Source: Glycomyces sp040645615
GTDB lineage: Bacteria > Actinomycetota > Actinomycetes > Mycobacteriales > Micromonosporaceae
NCBI RefSeq assembly: GCF_040645615.1
Contig: NZ_JBEYYO010000002.1
Coordinates: forward strand, 310,001 to 374,000
DNA length: 64,000 bases
Direction: 5' to 3'
In this document: in pieces, positions 24,911 through 33,640 of the stretch
Position numbering within the stretch: the stretch's first letter is position 1
How the letters are laid out: each line of letters starts with the position of its first letter
Program-made: the position numbers and the translations under genes
The notes under the pieces: generated by a model
Database searches by the model: none
Told to the model about the DNA's origin: nothing
Seen by the model: the letters and a program-made list of their open reading frames with translations, nothing else

Positions 24911-26653
24911 TCAGTCCTCGACGCTCACCGTGCCCGCGACCAGGCCCGTCGCCGCCTCCACCGCGAGCGCGCCCGCCGAGTCAGAAGCCAGTGCGAGCGC
25001 GGACCGAAGGTCTTCGAGCGCCGCGAACGCCTCGCCGCGCTTTCGCTGCTGCGCCAAGGGAAGCCGCGGGATCTTCACCGCGAGGATCCGGCGCTTCGCG
25101 CCGGTCGCGGTGCGCTTCGCCGCTCCCGGGAGGCGGGCGGCGAGGTTCGCGGCGATCCAGCCGAGATCGATCGACTCACCGCACTCGACAGTCCACTGTG
25201 TCTCTGTGGCATCGGCGAGGTCGCCCAGACGCACCTGCGGAGTGCCGAGCGGGTCCACGATCGCGCAGCGGCCCTTGCCTTCCGCGCCTCCAGGGGACAC
25301 GGTCAAGTGGCCGTCCCGCTCCAGGTCGGCCAGGCTGGTCTCCGGAGCCGACTCCTCCGCCCCGGACCCGAAGCGCGGCAACGCCGTCTCGCCGATCGCC
25401 GCCAGCGCCTCCCCGAGGCCCGCGACGGATTCGGCGAGGTTCGCTCCGCCCGCTGCGGTGCTGGCGAGGTAGACGGCGGGGGAGATGTCCACGTCCTCGT
25501 CCCATAGCCGCATGAGCGGCACGGTGGCCGCGTCGGGGGTCGCCATCGGGGTTTCGGGTGCGGCGGTGAAGGTCCGCCAGGCGGCGGCGAAGCCGCGGCC
25601 GTTGGAGACCAGCAGGTGGCTCGTCTCGCCGCGCGGGGTCAGGATCCACAAGTGGGCCTTGGCGTCCGGGTGGTCGACCACGGCGCGCAGCGCGCCCCAG
25701 CGGAGCAGTTCGGAGCGGATGCGGCGGCCGGTGCGGCGGTGGGCGACCTGGGCGGGCATGCGCACCACGGCGTGCCCGCCGGGGGCGAGGAGGGCGACGC
25801 AGTGGAGTGCCCACGCCAGTTCGGGCTCGGTGCGCGGCGGGGTGCCGAAGGCCAGGCGCGGGTCGTCCCCGGCCGGGAGGCGGTCGTAGCCCCAGTCCTT
25901 GACGTTGAACGGCGGGTCGCACACCACGAGCGAGTAGCGCTCGGGCGGCAGCGGGTCGAGCAGTGAGTCCCCTACGCGGACTTCGACATCGGCGTCCTCG
26001 TCGAGGAGCCCCAGGCGCCGTGCGGCGATCGCGGTGCGCGGCGCGGAAAGGTCGGTCCCGGACAGTTCGCGGCAGGGCCCGACCCTGGCGGCCACCGCTG
26101 CGAGGAGGTCGCCTTCCTCGCAGGCCGGGTCGTGGACGGTCAGGACTCGGGTGGCTGCGGCGCTGTTCGTCGGCGTCTCGGCGCCTTGGGCGGGGTCGGC
26201 CGGTGCCTGCGAGCCCCGGGCCACCTCGGCCGCGAGGTCGGCCAGCGGGCCTATCCCGGGCCCTGTGCCGGTCCCGGCCGCTTCGCGGGCGCGTTCGATG
26301 AAGAACTCGAACAGCTCAGCCGCCGACATCTCGCTTTCCAAGGCCCCCAACTCATCCGGATCGTCGAAGGCCGCCGCGACCGCCCCCAGTGCCGCCTCCG
26401 CCGTGGGGTGCTCCCCGCTGATCGCGAACCAGGCCCGGTCGGCGCCGGTGACGCGCAGCTCCCGTCCGTGCGCGGCCGCCCAGTCTTCCAGTGCCGCAAG
26501 CGAGAAGCGGGGCCTGCGGGTCGAGTCGTCCACGGGGGCCGGGAAGTCGGGTTCGCGGCGGCGCCAGTTGCTCACCGCGTTGCGGCCCACGCCCGCGAGG
26601 CGGGCGAGATCGGTGAGCGTGATGGTCGCGCCAGAGGCGTTTCGGGTGGTCAT
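24911..26653 (-). CDS. Orphan N6-adenine DNA methyltransferase with N-terminal HTH
   Basis: 580 residues; AGGAG seven bases before the ATG. Residues about 8-55 form a helix-turn-helix (LTDLARLAGVGRNAVSNWRRRE). The central part is an HsdM-like gamma-type methyltransferase: AdoMet motif I region VHDPACEEGDLLAAVAARVG near 190 and the catalytic motif IV CDPPFN near 260. C-terminal 180 residues resemble a coiled/target-recognition region. No HsdR or HsdS gene is nearby, so no restriction function is evident; such HTH-bearing methylases may act in epigenetic control. Confidence 0.82.
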   Translation of the reverse strand: MTTRNASGATITLTDLARLAGVGRNAVSNWRRREPDFPAPVDDSTRRPRFSLAALEDWAAAHGRELRVTGADRAWFAISGEHPTAEAALGAVAAAFDDPDELGALESEMSAAELFEFFIERAREAAGTGTGPGIGPLADLAAEVARGSQAPADPAQGAETPTNSAAATRVLTVHDPACEEGDLLAAVAARVGPCRELSGTDLSAPRTAIAARRLGLLDEDADVEVRVGDSLLDPLPPERYSLVVCDPPFNVKDWGYDRLPAGDDPRLAFGTPPRTEPELAWALHCVALLAPGGHAVVRMPAQVAHRRTGRRIRSELLRWGALRAVVDHPDAKAHLWILTPRGETSHLLVSNGRGFAAAWRTFTAAPETPMATPDAATVPLMRLWDEDVDISPAVYLASTAAGGANLAESVAGLGEALAAIGETALPRFGSGAEESAPETSLADLERDGHLTVSPGGAEGKGRCAIVDPLGTPQVRLGDLADATETQWTVECGESIDLGWIAANLAARLPGAAKRTATGAKRRILAVKIPRLPLAQQRKRGEAFAALEDLRSALALASDSAGALAVEAATGLVAGTVSVED

Positions 26654-26782
26654 GCGGCACTCCTGTCGGATTCCTGGGATTCTAGCCCACCCCGCGTCGC
26701 TGAGGTTTGACACAGTCTACTAGTCTCGTGAAGTAAGTTCACAAGCTTCAAAGAGCGATCGACACCCCACGGAAGGTTTTCC

Positions 26783-27388
26783 ATGAACATCGAACTCCCC
26801 GAACTCTCGAAGCGCCTACTCGCCGTCGGCGGGGCCGCCCTCATCGGCATCGCCGCGCTCGCCGCGTGCACCCCCGAGGCCGACAACGGCATCGACACGA
26901 GCAAGGGCGACGACACCGCGGTCGAAGAGGAAGGCGGAGCCGACGAGGCCGCCGGAGGCGGCGACGGCACCAGCCCCGAATCGCCGCTTCCGGCCGGTTC
27001 GACCGTCGAGGTCGGCGACTGGACCATCGGCGTCAGCGACGTGACCTTGGACGCGACCGACGCGATCCTGGCCGAGAACGAGTTCAACGAGGCCCCCGCC
27101 GAGGGCTTCCAGCAGGCCATGTTCACCATCGACGGCACCTACAACGGCACCGAGACCGGCACCCTGTGGCTCGACGTCGTGGTCGGCGTCTGGGTCGACG
27201 GCACCTTCTACGACGGGTGCACCAACGTCGTCCCCGGCGACCTCATCGACACCCCCGACGTCTCCGGCGGCGGCCAGGCCTCCGGCGCGACCTGCGCCGA
27301 GATCCCCGCGGGCACCACCGAAGGGGTGCTCTACGTCGAGGACCTGTTCTCCCTCGACGGCACCCAGTACTTCATCGAGCTCGGCTGA
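26783..27388 (+). CDS. DUF4352-type lipoprotein
   Basis: 201 residues. Lipobox AALAAC at about residues 24-29, then an acidic/Gly-rich linker to residue 70, then a beta-sandwich with GDWTIGVSDVTLDAT and NEFNEAPAEGFQQAMFTI, the typical opening of DUF4352 domains, and two cysteines likely to pair. It would sit on the outer face of the membrane. GGAAGG precedes the ATG. Divergent from the methylase gene; function unknown. Confidence 0.8.
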   Translation: MNIELPELSKRLLAVGGAALIGIAALAACTPEADNGIDTSKGDDTAVEEEGGADEAAGGGDGTSPESPLPAGSTVEVGDWTIGVSDVTLDATDAILAENEFNEAPAEGFQQAMFTIDGTYNGTETGTLWLDVVVGVWVDGTFYDGCTNVVPGDLIDTPDVSGGGQASGATCAEIPAGTTEGVLYVEDLFSLDGTQYFIELG

Positions 27389-27475
27389 GCGCCCCGCGCG
27401 CCACAGCACCCGAGACCGGAGGACGCGGCGACCATGGGCGGAACCCGCGTCCTCCTCGGCGTGTCGGCCCGGACG

Positions 27476-27481
27476 TAAACT
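27476..27481 (+). promoter_or_regulatory. Candidate -10 box, leaderless helicase mRNA
   Basis: TAAACT ends seven bases before the helicase ATG; no SD is present. Confidence 0.5.
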
Positions 27482-27488
27482 CCAGGCC

Positions 27489-30173
27489 ATGACCGCCGCC
27501 CGCATCCTCGAAGCCCTCGCCGAGCTCGCCCCCACCGCCAAGGCCGCCCCCTGGGGCGCGATCGGCTCCCGAGTCGCCTGGGGCGGCGGGATGGGCACCG
27601 TGGCCGGGGCCGACGAGCTCGCCGCCTACGACGAACTCCACCGCGACGAGCGGAGCCTGCGCCAGGGCTTCGGGATCGTCATGGGCCGCATGAAGGTCGA
27701 CGGCAAGAACCGCCAGGTCGCGATCCCCCTCGCCGCCCGGCCGGTCCGCCTGGAGCCCGCCCAGGCCCGCCCGTTCGACTTCAAGATCCTCCCCGCCGGC
27801 GACATCGCCGTGCACCCCTCGCTCGAAGGCACCCCCTTCGCCGAGCAGCTCATCGCCGTGTTCGACCCCGACCGGCCCGCCGAGCTCCTCGCCGAACCCG
27901 AATGGCTCGCCGAAGCCGCACGCGCCGCCGGATACCCCGTCACCGCCGTCGAACCCCGCAAGGCCCGCAAGGACGGCCCGGCCGTCGTCCTCGCCCAACC
28001 CGTGGTCTTCATCGCCGACTACTCCGAGGACACCCCGATCGCCAAGAGCCTCAGAGAATGGGCGGCCCGGCCCGGCATCGACGCCACCGCGCTCGACGCG
28101 GTGTACCGCACCAACGACAGTGTTACGGAATCCACAGAGGACGATGCCCCGCGCGGTCCGCTGCCGCTCAGCCGCGAGCAGGCCGCCGCCGTGGCGCTCG
28201 CCCGCCGCCACCCGGTCACCGTCGTCACCGGCGCACCCGGTTGCGGCAAGAGCCACACCCTCGCGGCGATCGCGTTGGACGCCATCGCCTCCGGGCAGTC
28301 CGTCCTCATCGCGACCCAGTCCGTGCACGCCGCCGACGTGCTCGGCGGGATCCTCGAGAGGCACCCCGGGCCCCGCCCGATCCAGTTCGGCGACTCCGAA
28401 AGGGACTCAGGCCTCACCCTCGACGCCGACCGGCGCTCCCAGGCCAAGGCCGCCGAGCAGGCCGCCGCCGACGCCCGCGCCTACACCGAGCGCATCGAGA
28501 CCGAGATCGCCACCGGCCTCGAACTCGAACGCCGCCGCCTCCGCGCCCCCGACGCGCCCGTGTTCCTCCTCGACGACTTCCCCGGCCTGAGGGAAGCCGA
28601 ACTCGACGAGGTCGAGACCCTCGCCGCATTGGCGCACAGCACGAACGGGAGCCTGTGGCGGCGCTGGAAGTGCCGCCGGGCCCGGGCGCGCCTCACCTCG
28701 GCCATCGGCACGATCGGCACCGCCGACTCGCTGCGCCGCGCCGTCGAGGTCGCGCGCGACGTGCAGGCCGCCGCCGTCCTCTCCAGCCGCGGCGGGCTCG
28801 ACCTGGGGACCCTGTGGCGCGCTTTGGAAACCGCCGACGCCGACTGCGCCGACGCGGCCGGGACCGCCCTGAAGACCCGCCCCAGTGCGGGGACCGCCGC
28901 GCGCCGCGCCCTCACCGCGCTCGACACCGCACTGCGCAAAGGCAACCGGGGCGACCGCCGCCGCATGCTGGCCGAAGTGGACACCGCCGCGCTGCTCAAA
29001 GCCGCACCACTGTGGATCGGGACCGTGGCCGACACCGAAGCGGTGCTGCCGCCCGTCCCGGGCCTGTTCGACCTCGTGATCCTCGACGAGGCCAGCCACA
29101 TCAACCAGCTGCGGGCCGCGCCCGTGCTCGCCCGCGCCCGCCGCGCCGTCGTCGCAGGCGACCCCAAGCAGCTGCGGTTCGTGTCCTTCACCGCCGAACG
29201 CAGGCTCCACGACGTGCTCGACCGGCACGGCCTGCGCGAGAGCGAATACCTCCTCGACACCGGCCGGGTCTCGGCCTACGACCTCGCCCGCGGCGCCGGG
29301 CCCGTCGCCGAGCTCACCGAGCACCACCGCAGCGTCCCGCACCTCATCGGCTTCTCCGCCGACCGCTTTTACAACGGACGCGTCGCGCCCGTGACCACCC
29401 ACCCGCGCAACCACGAAGCCGACGCGATCAGCGTCCACCGCGTCAGCGCCGAGAAAGCCGACGCCAGCGGCGTGGTCGGACCCGAAGTCGAACGCGCCGT
29501 GGCACTCCTGGCCGAACTCGTCGACCGAGGCGAGCGGGGCCTGGCCGTGCTCTCCCCGTTCCGCGCCCAGGCCGAGGCCATCGAGGCGGCCCTCATGAAG
29601 CGCTTCGACCTCACCACCATCCGCGAGCGCCGCATCCGCTCGGGCACCGTCCACGCCTTCCAAGGCTCCGAGGCCGAGACCGTGATCGCCGCGCTCGGCG
29701 TCGCCGACGGCGACAACGCCGGACGCAAGCGGTTCCTGGCCGGGGCGAACCTGTTCAACGTCATGGTCACCCGCGCCCGCGCCCACCTCCACGTCGTCAC
29801 CGCGCTCACCGAGCCCACCGGGCTGGTGGGGGAGTTCCTCGACTACGCCGACCGCCCGCCGCGCTCCCCCGAAGGCGGCGTCGAACCCGCCGATTGGACC
29901 GGGAAGCTCGCCGGGGCGCTCGCGGGCGCCGACGCGACCGTGCGCGTCGACTACCCAGTGGGCCACTGGACCGTCGACCTCGTCGTCGGCGAAGGTGACG
30001 ACGCGCTCGGCGTGGTGTGCCTCCCACATCCCGAAGGGCCCCAGGCGCACCTGGCCCGGCACCGGGCCCTGCGCCGGGCCGGGTGGCGGCTCGTGGACGC
30101 GTTCCCCTCCGCCTCGGGCGACGATCCGTCCCGCGCCGCGGTCGCCGTCCTGGCAGCACACTCGCAAGGGTGA
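27489..30173 (+). CDS. SF1 (UPF1/DNA2-like) helicase with degenerate C-terminal nuclease-like domain
   Basis: 894 residues. A 215-residue N-terminal region of unknown fold precedes the helicase core: Walker A GAPGCGKSHT with Lys254, motif II DEAS at 533-536 (the D-E-A-S form of UPF1-type helicases), GDPKQLRFVS motif III, and motifs V/VI TVHAFQGSEAETV and NVMVTRARAHLHV. The last 90 residues have the layout of the MTES_1575-type endonuclease fold found at the end of many such helicases, with WTVDLVV keeping an Asp, but the usual E-x-K/E-x-DG strand is replaced by VVCLPHPEG, so nuclease activity is doubtful. Single gene. Confidence 0.85.
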   Translation: MTAARILEALAELAPTAKAAPWGAIGSRVAWGGGMGTVAGADELAAYDELHRDERSLRQGFGIVMGRMKVDGKNRQVAIPLAARPVRLEPAQARPFDFKILPAGDIAVHPSLEGTPFAEQLIAVFDPDRPAELLAEPEWLAEAARAAGYPVTAVEPRKARKDGPAVVLAQPVVFIADYSEDTPIAKSLREWAARPGIDATALDAVYRTNDSVTESTEDDAPRGPLPLSREQAAAVALARRHPVTVVTGAPGCGKSHTLAAIALDAIASGQSVLIATQSVHAADVLGGILERHPGPRPIQFGDSERDSGLTLDADRRSQAKAAEQAAADARAYTERIETEIATGLELERRRLRAPDAPVFLLDDFPGLREAELDEVETLAALAHSTNGSLWRRWKCRRARARLTSAIGTIGTADSLRRAVEVARDVQAAAVLSSRGGLDLGTLWRALETADADCADAAGTALKTRPSAGTAARRALTALDTALRKGNRGDRRRMLAEVDTAALLKAAPLWIGTVADTEAVLPPVPGLFDLVILDEASHINQLRAAPVLARARRAVVAGDPKQLRFVSFTAERRLHDVLDRHGLRESEYLLDTGRVSAYDLARGAGPVAELTEHHRSVPHLIGFSADRFYNGRVAPVTTHPRNHEADAISVHRVSAEKADASGVVGPEVERAVALLAELVDRGERGLAVLSPFRAQAEAIEAALMKRFDLTTIRERRIRSGTVHAFQGSEAETVIAALGVADGDNAGRKRFLAGANLFNVMVTRARAHLHVVTALTEPTGLVGEFLDYADRPPRSPEGGVEPADWTGKLAGALAGADATVRVDYPVGHWTVDLVVGEGDDALGVVCLPHPEGPQAHLARHRALRRAGWRLVDAFPSASGDDPSRAAVAVLAAHSQG

Positions 30174-30383
30174 TCTTCGCCATGCGTTGTGGTCGTTGAT
30201 TTCCGGAATTCCCTGAAACCGCTGGTCGATGCCCATTGCATGCGTCCTGTAGCGGTATGCGCCGCCACGGTAGTTGAGTGCTGCACATATGGTCGCCGCT
30301 GTATTCCCGCGTCACCACTCCCCGGTAGCGTGGTCTCGATTCCCAGCGCCGTGACGATCCCGGCGCCCCACAGAAAGCAGCAC

Positions 30384-31106
30384 ATGAACCTCAATTCCGA
30401 GACCTTCGGTCCCATCCGCCGCGTCCTCGCCATGGGCGGCCTCGCCGTCGCCGCCGCAGCGGCCCTCTCCGGCTGCGGTTTCCTCGACGACGCCGGTACC
30501 GACACCGATGAAGGCGAAGTCAGCAACGCGCAACTCGACGCCGCCGGCGACGCCTCCCCCGGCGACTGCCTCCCCGAAGAGGTCCTCGCCTCCGACGGCA
30601 AGACCTTCGCCGTCGACTGTTCGGGCGCCGAAGCGTTCTGGACCATCACCGCGATCGAGGCCGACCCCGGCGTCACCGCCTCCGGCGGCGACATCGCCGA
30701 CACCCAGGCCATCTACGACGTGTGCGGCACCGAGGTCGGCGCCCAGCTGCCCGGCAAGCCCTGGACGGACTGGAACATGATCTACGACCAGACCACCGGC
30801 TCGGTCGACTACCTGTTCTGCGTCGAGGCCATCGACCAGCCCAACGCCGAAGGCGTCGTCCCGGTCGTGCCCTCCGCCGCCGGGGAGTGCTTCTCCAGCG
30901 CCGAGTGGAACTTCGGGACCTTCCCGTGCGACTCGCCCGCCGTCGACTCCACCGTCGTCCAGGTCGTCGAGATCGACCAGGCCGAGTGGGAGACCGTCGA
31001 CGCCGAGACCGTCGCCATGGAGCAGTGCACCGGTGACGACTGGACCTACTACATCGGCGCCGTCGACCAGTTCGGTCGCACCGCCGCCGTCTACTGCACC
31101 AACTAA
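30384..31106 (+). CDS. Cys-rich lipoprotein with two repeated domains
   Basis: 240 residues. Signal with lipobox LSGC at about residue 31. Two related segments follow, each opening with GDC/GEC (SPGDCLPEEV and AAGECFSSAEW) and holding paired cysteines with V-x-VDCS or FPCDS strands; this two-domain Cys pattern is frequent in actinobacterial lipoproteins of unknown role. Only a weak SD. The 210 bp upstream hold no gene. A bidirectional terminator separates it from the convergent HhH gene. Confidence 0.75.
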   Translation: MNLNSETFGPIRRVLAMGGLAVAAAAALSGCGFLDDAGTDTDEGEVSNAQLDAAGDASPGDCLPEEVLASDGKTFAVDCSGAEAFWTITAIEADPGVTASGGDIADTQAIYDVCGTEVGAQLPGKPWTDWNMIYDQTTGSVDYLFCVEAIDQPNAEGVVPVVPSAAGECFSSAEWNFGTFPCDSPAVDSTVVQVVEIDQAEWETVDAETVAMEQCTGDDWTYYIGAVDQFGRTAAVYCTN

Positions 31107-31122
31107 GCGCCGCAAGTGAACA

Positions 31123-31148
31123 GGGCCCCGAGGTTCGCCTCGGGGCCC
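31123..31148. terminator. Shared terminator between convergent genes
   Basis: GGGCCCCGAGG, TTCG loop, CCTCGGGGCCC: a perfect 11-bp stem placed between stops at 31106 and 31157. Confidence 0.8.
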
Positions 31149-31156
31149 CTTCGCGT

Positions 31157-31855
31157 CTACGGGATGAACACGCAGTACTCGTGCAGGTGGTACTCGTACG
31201 CGGGACTGATCTCGACCACGAGCATCACCTCGCCCAGGTTCGCGAAAGGCCCCACCCGCTCCACCCGGTCCTGGATCTGACGCGCGCTCGACTCGCCCAC
31301 CCCCGGCAGCGTGAGCAGCACATGCAGCGGCGCGTGGTTGAGGTCGACCAGGCCGCCGTCGTCGTACTGCCGCGGCAGGTCCGGGCGGCCGATGCCAAGC
31401 CGCTTGGCCAGCATCGGGTCCGCCGAAGCGGTACGCCTGGCCTGCTCGCGCAGCATCCGCGCCTGGTCGACCGCCTCCATGCCCGCGGACCGCTCGACCG
31501 GCTGCGGCGGAAGCGGCGGCAGCGCCCACACCGCCGAACGGATGATCAACAGATGCGCGGTCGCCCCGACCGAGGTGATCCCCACGGTCGCGTAGAACAG
31601 CGCGTTCGCCCACTCCGGCGGCGGCGAATCGTGCACACCGATCGCGGTGCAACCGGACACCATCAGTACCGAGTGGACGATCAACGCGGTGAGCGTCAGA
31701 TTGTCCCGCCGCTTGGCCAAAGCGGTGGCGAACCCGATCGGGGCGGCGAAACCGCACGTCAGCAACGGCATGAACGCCCACAGGTAGGTGCCGACGACGC
31801 CTACGACTGAGCGGCGCTGATGATATCGGGGGACTTGGGGACCGGGGACGGTCAT
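31157..31855 (-). CDS. Membrane protein with C-terminal helix-hairpin-helix domain
   Basis: 232 residues. About three to four hydrophobic helices occupy residues 15-115; residues 168-215 (VDLNHAPLHVLLTLPGVGESSARQIQDRVERVGPFANLGEV) match the ComEA-type HhH fold, which binds DNA in ComEA but also occurs in unrelated membrane proteins. The start codon overlaps the kinase stop (ATGA), so translation is coupled; the pair probably works together at the membrane. Confidence 0.75.
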   Translation of the reverse strand: MTVPGPQVPRYHQRRSVVGVVGTYLWAFMPLLTCGFAAPIGFATALAKRRDNLTLTALIVHSVLMVSGCTAIGVHDSPPPEWANALFYATVGITSVGATAHLLIIRSAVWALPPLPPQPVERSAGMEAVDQARMLREQARRTASADPMLAKRLGIGRPDLPRQYDDGGLVDLNHAPLHVLLTLPGVGESSARQIQDRVERVGPFANLGEVMLVVEISPAYEYHLHEYCVFIP

Positions 31856-33288
31856 CGCGGAGGACTCCCAGGCGAGGCGGGGTAGGCGGGCAGGCTCGGC
31901 TGGGGCGGCGCGGACCAGGTCCGCAGCAGCCGTTCGGCGTCGATCGTATCGGGGGCGGCCGGACCGAACACCGCGGCCAGATCACGCACCAATGTAGACA
32001 ACTCCCCGAACGCCTCCGCGCTGCGCCCCAGCGCCGCGAGCATGTCCACGGCCACCCGCCGCGACCGCAAGGTCGCATGCGCCCGTTCGCCTTCGAGGCG
32101 CTTCTGCCGTTCGATCACGCCCCGCAGGCCATTCAGCGCGCTGGCGGCGTTCCCCAGGGACGCCAGGCACTGCGCGGCCCGCACCTGGCAGTGCAGGGCC
32201 AGCGCCGGGTCGGGGCTCTCGGCGTCCTTGGCGAGGGACCTGAACGCCGAGAGCGCGCCGTTGAAATCGCCTGCGGCCCAAGCGCGGTCGGCGGCGGCGA
32301 GGCGTTCGGAGGCCCGGTCGGCGACCGGGCCGCGCCTCGCGGCGGCGGCCACCGCTTCGCGGGCGACGCGGGCCGGAGCCAGCGGGGCCCGCATCGGCCA
32401 GGTCGGGTCGCCGCAGTCGCGCGCGGGCGCTGCGGATACGGGCGCGGCCGCGAGCATCGCAGCGAGTCGCAAGTGGACGGCGGCGGCGTCGGAGCCGCGC
32501 TCGGCCGGTTCCTTCGACAGCAGGCGCGAGACCAGCCCGTCGAGTTCGGCCGGGAGGTCGGGCCGCCTGCGGCGCACCGGTTCGGGGACTTCCCGCAGGT
32601 GCGCGGTCTGGACCTCGTAGGCCGAGCCGCGGCCTGCGAACAGCCGCTCGCCCGTGGCCATCTCGTAGAGCAAAGCGCCGAGCGCGTAGAGGTCGGCGGC
32701 GGGCCCGGCCGGCTGGGCCCGGATCTGCTCGGGGGCCATGTATCCGCGGGTGCCGGGCTTGTCGCCGGTGGCCGTCAGGCGCGAGACCTCGGGCTCGAGG
32801 ACGGCGGCGATCCCGAAGTCGACCACGTGGACGAGTCCGGCGGGGCCGACGATGATGTTGGCGGGCTTGAGGTCCCGGTGGATGACCTGCCGGGCGTGGG
32901 CGGCTTCGAGCACGGACGCGAGCTGCGCGCCGATGGCGAGGGTCCAGTCGCCGGGGAGCGCGCCGGTCTCGTCGAGGAGGTCGCGGAGATTGAGCCCGGG
33001 CAGGTAGGCCATGACCAGGAACAGCTCGCCGGATTCCTCGTTGAGTCCGGCGTCGAAGATCGCGGGCACGCCGGGGTGCTCGATCTGGGCGGTGACGCGG
33101 GCTTCGCGGCGGAAGCGGGCCACGGCCTCGTCCTTCAAGGGGCCGGCGAGGAGGTCGGGTTTGACGACCTTGACGGCGATCTCGCGGTCGAGGTGGAGGT
33201 CGGTGCCCTGCCACACGCGCCCCATGCCGCCCGCGCCGACGGGCCGCACCAACTGGTAGCGGCCGCCGACGACTTGGAGTGTGCTCAC
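31852..33288 (-). CDS. Serine/threonine protein kinase with C-terminal helical-repeat region
   Basis: 478 residues from a GTG. Pkn-type kinase domain 10-270: glycine loop GAGGMG, Lys40 in IAVKVV, HRD 137-139 with DLKPAN, DFG 157-159 and a GTRGYMAPE activation segment, all intact. Residues about 330-450 contain repeated Ala-rich helices (ERLAAADRAWAAGDFNGALSAFRSLA) like TPRs. No membrane helix and no PASTA domains, so it is cytosolic and may be membrane-tethered through its coupled HhH partner. An in-frame extension upstream of 33288 only translates the 112-bp repeat array and is rejected. Confidence 0.9.
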   Translation of the reverse strand: MSTLQVVGGRYQLVRPVGAGGMGRVWQGTDLHLDREIAVKVVKPDLLAGPLKDEAVARFRREARVTAQIEHPGVPAIFDAGLNEESGELFLVMAYLPGLNLRDLLDETGALPGDWTLAIGAQLASVLEAAHARQVIHRDLKPANIIVGPAGLVHVVDFGIAAVLEPEVSRLTATGDKPGTRGYMAPEQIRAQPAGPAADLYALGALLYEMATGERLFAGRGSAYEVQTAHLREVPEPVRRRRPDLPAELDGLVSRLLSKEPAERGSDAAAVHLRLAAMLAAAPVSAAPARDCGDPTWPMRAPLAPARVAREAVAAAARRGPVADRASERLAAADRAWAAGDFNGALSAFRSLAKDAESPDPALALHCQVRAAQCLASLGNAASALNGLRGVIERQKRLEGERAHATLRSRRVAVDMLAALGRSAEAFGELSTLVRDLAAVFGPAAPDTIDAERLLRTWSAPPQPSLPAYPASPGSPPR

Positions 33289-33362
33289 CCGCTCAAGGAT
33301 GCCCGTTCGCCGCGCGTGACCGGACGCGGCACCGGCCGGTGCGAAGCGTGCCGCAGTGCCTC

Positions 33363-33605
33363 TGCGCCCCAAGCTGAGCGGGTGCCGGTGGTGCGATAGC
33401 GGCTGGGCGGTGGGACCGGGGTTGCGCCCCAAGGGAACTAGGGGTCGGTGGTGCGTTGGCGGCTGGACGGGGGTTGCGGCCCAAGCCAAGCGGGTGTTGG
33501 CGGTGCGATAGCGGCTGGGCGGTGGGACCGGGGCTGCGCCCCAAGGCAAGTGGGGGTCGGTGGTGCATTGGCGGCTGGACGGGGGTTGCGCCCCAAGGGA
33601 AGCGG
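33363..33605 (+). repeat. Two-part 112-bp tandem repeat (A-B-A-B-A')
   Basis: TGCG(C/G)CCCAAG occurs at 33363, 33423, 33475, 33535 and 33587, i.e. at intervals 60, 52, 60, 52. The 60-bp part contains GTGCGATAGCGGCTGGGCGG and the 52-bp part contains GGCGGCTGGACGGGGG, so the true period is 112 bp, repeated twice plus a partial unit. It fills the space between the kinase start and the next gene's end; no gene is seen in 33289-33640. Confidence 0.8.
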
Positions 33606-33631
33606 GTGCCGGGCCCCCTCGGGCCCGGCAC
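33606..33631 (-). terminator. Terminator of the first secreted repeat-protein gene
   Basis: GTGCCGGGCCC, loop CCTC, GGGCCCGGCAC: 11-bp perfect stem ten bases beyond the stop at 33641. Confidence 0.75.
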
Positions 33632-33640
33632 TGCTCGCTG

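Noticed and set aside
26725..26745. Second Rex-like site before the DUF4352 gene
   Set aside because: TCGTGAA-GTAAG-TTCACAA has a 5-base spacer and one mismatch, unlike the strict 4-base Rex spacing at 53542.
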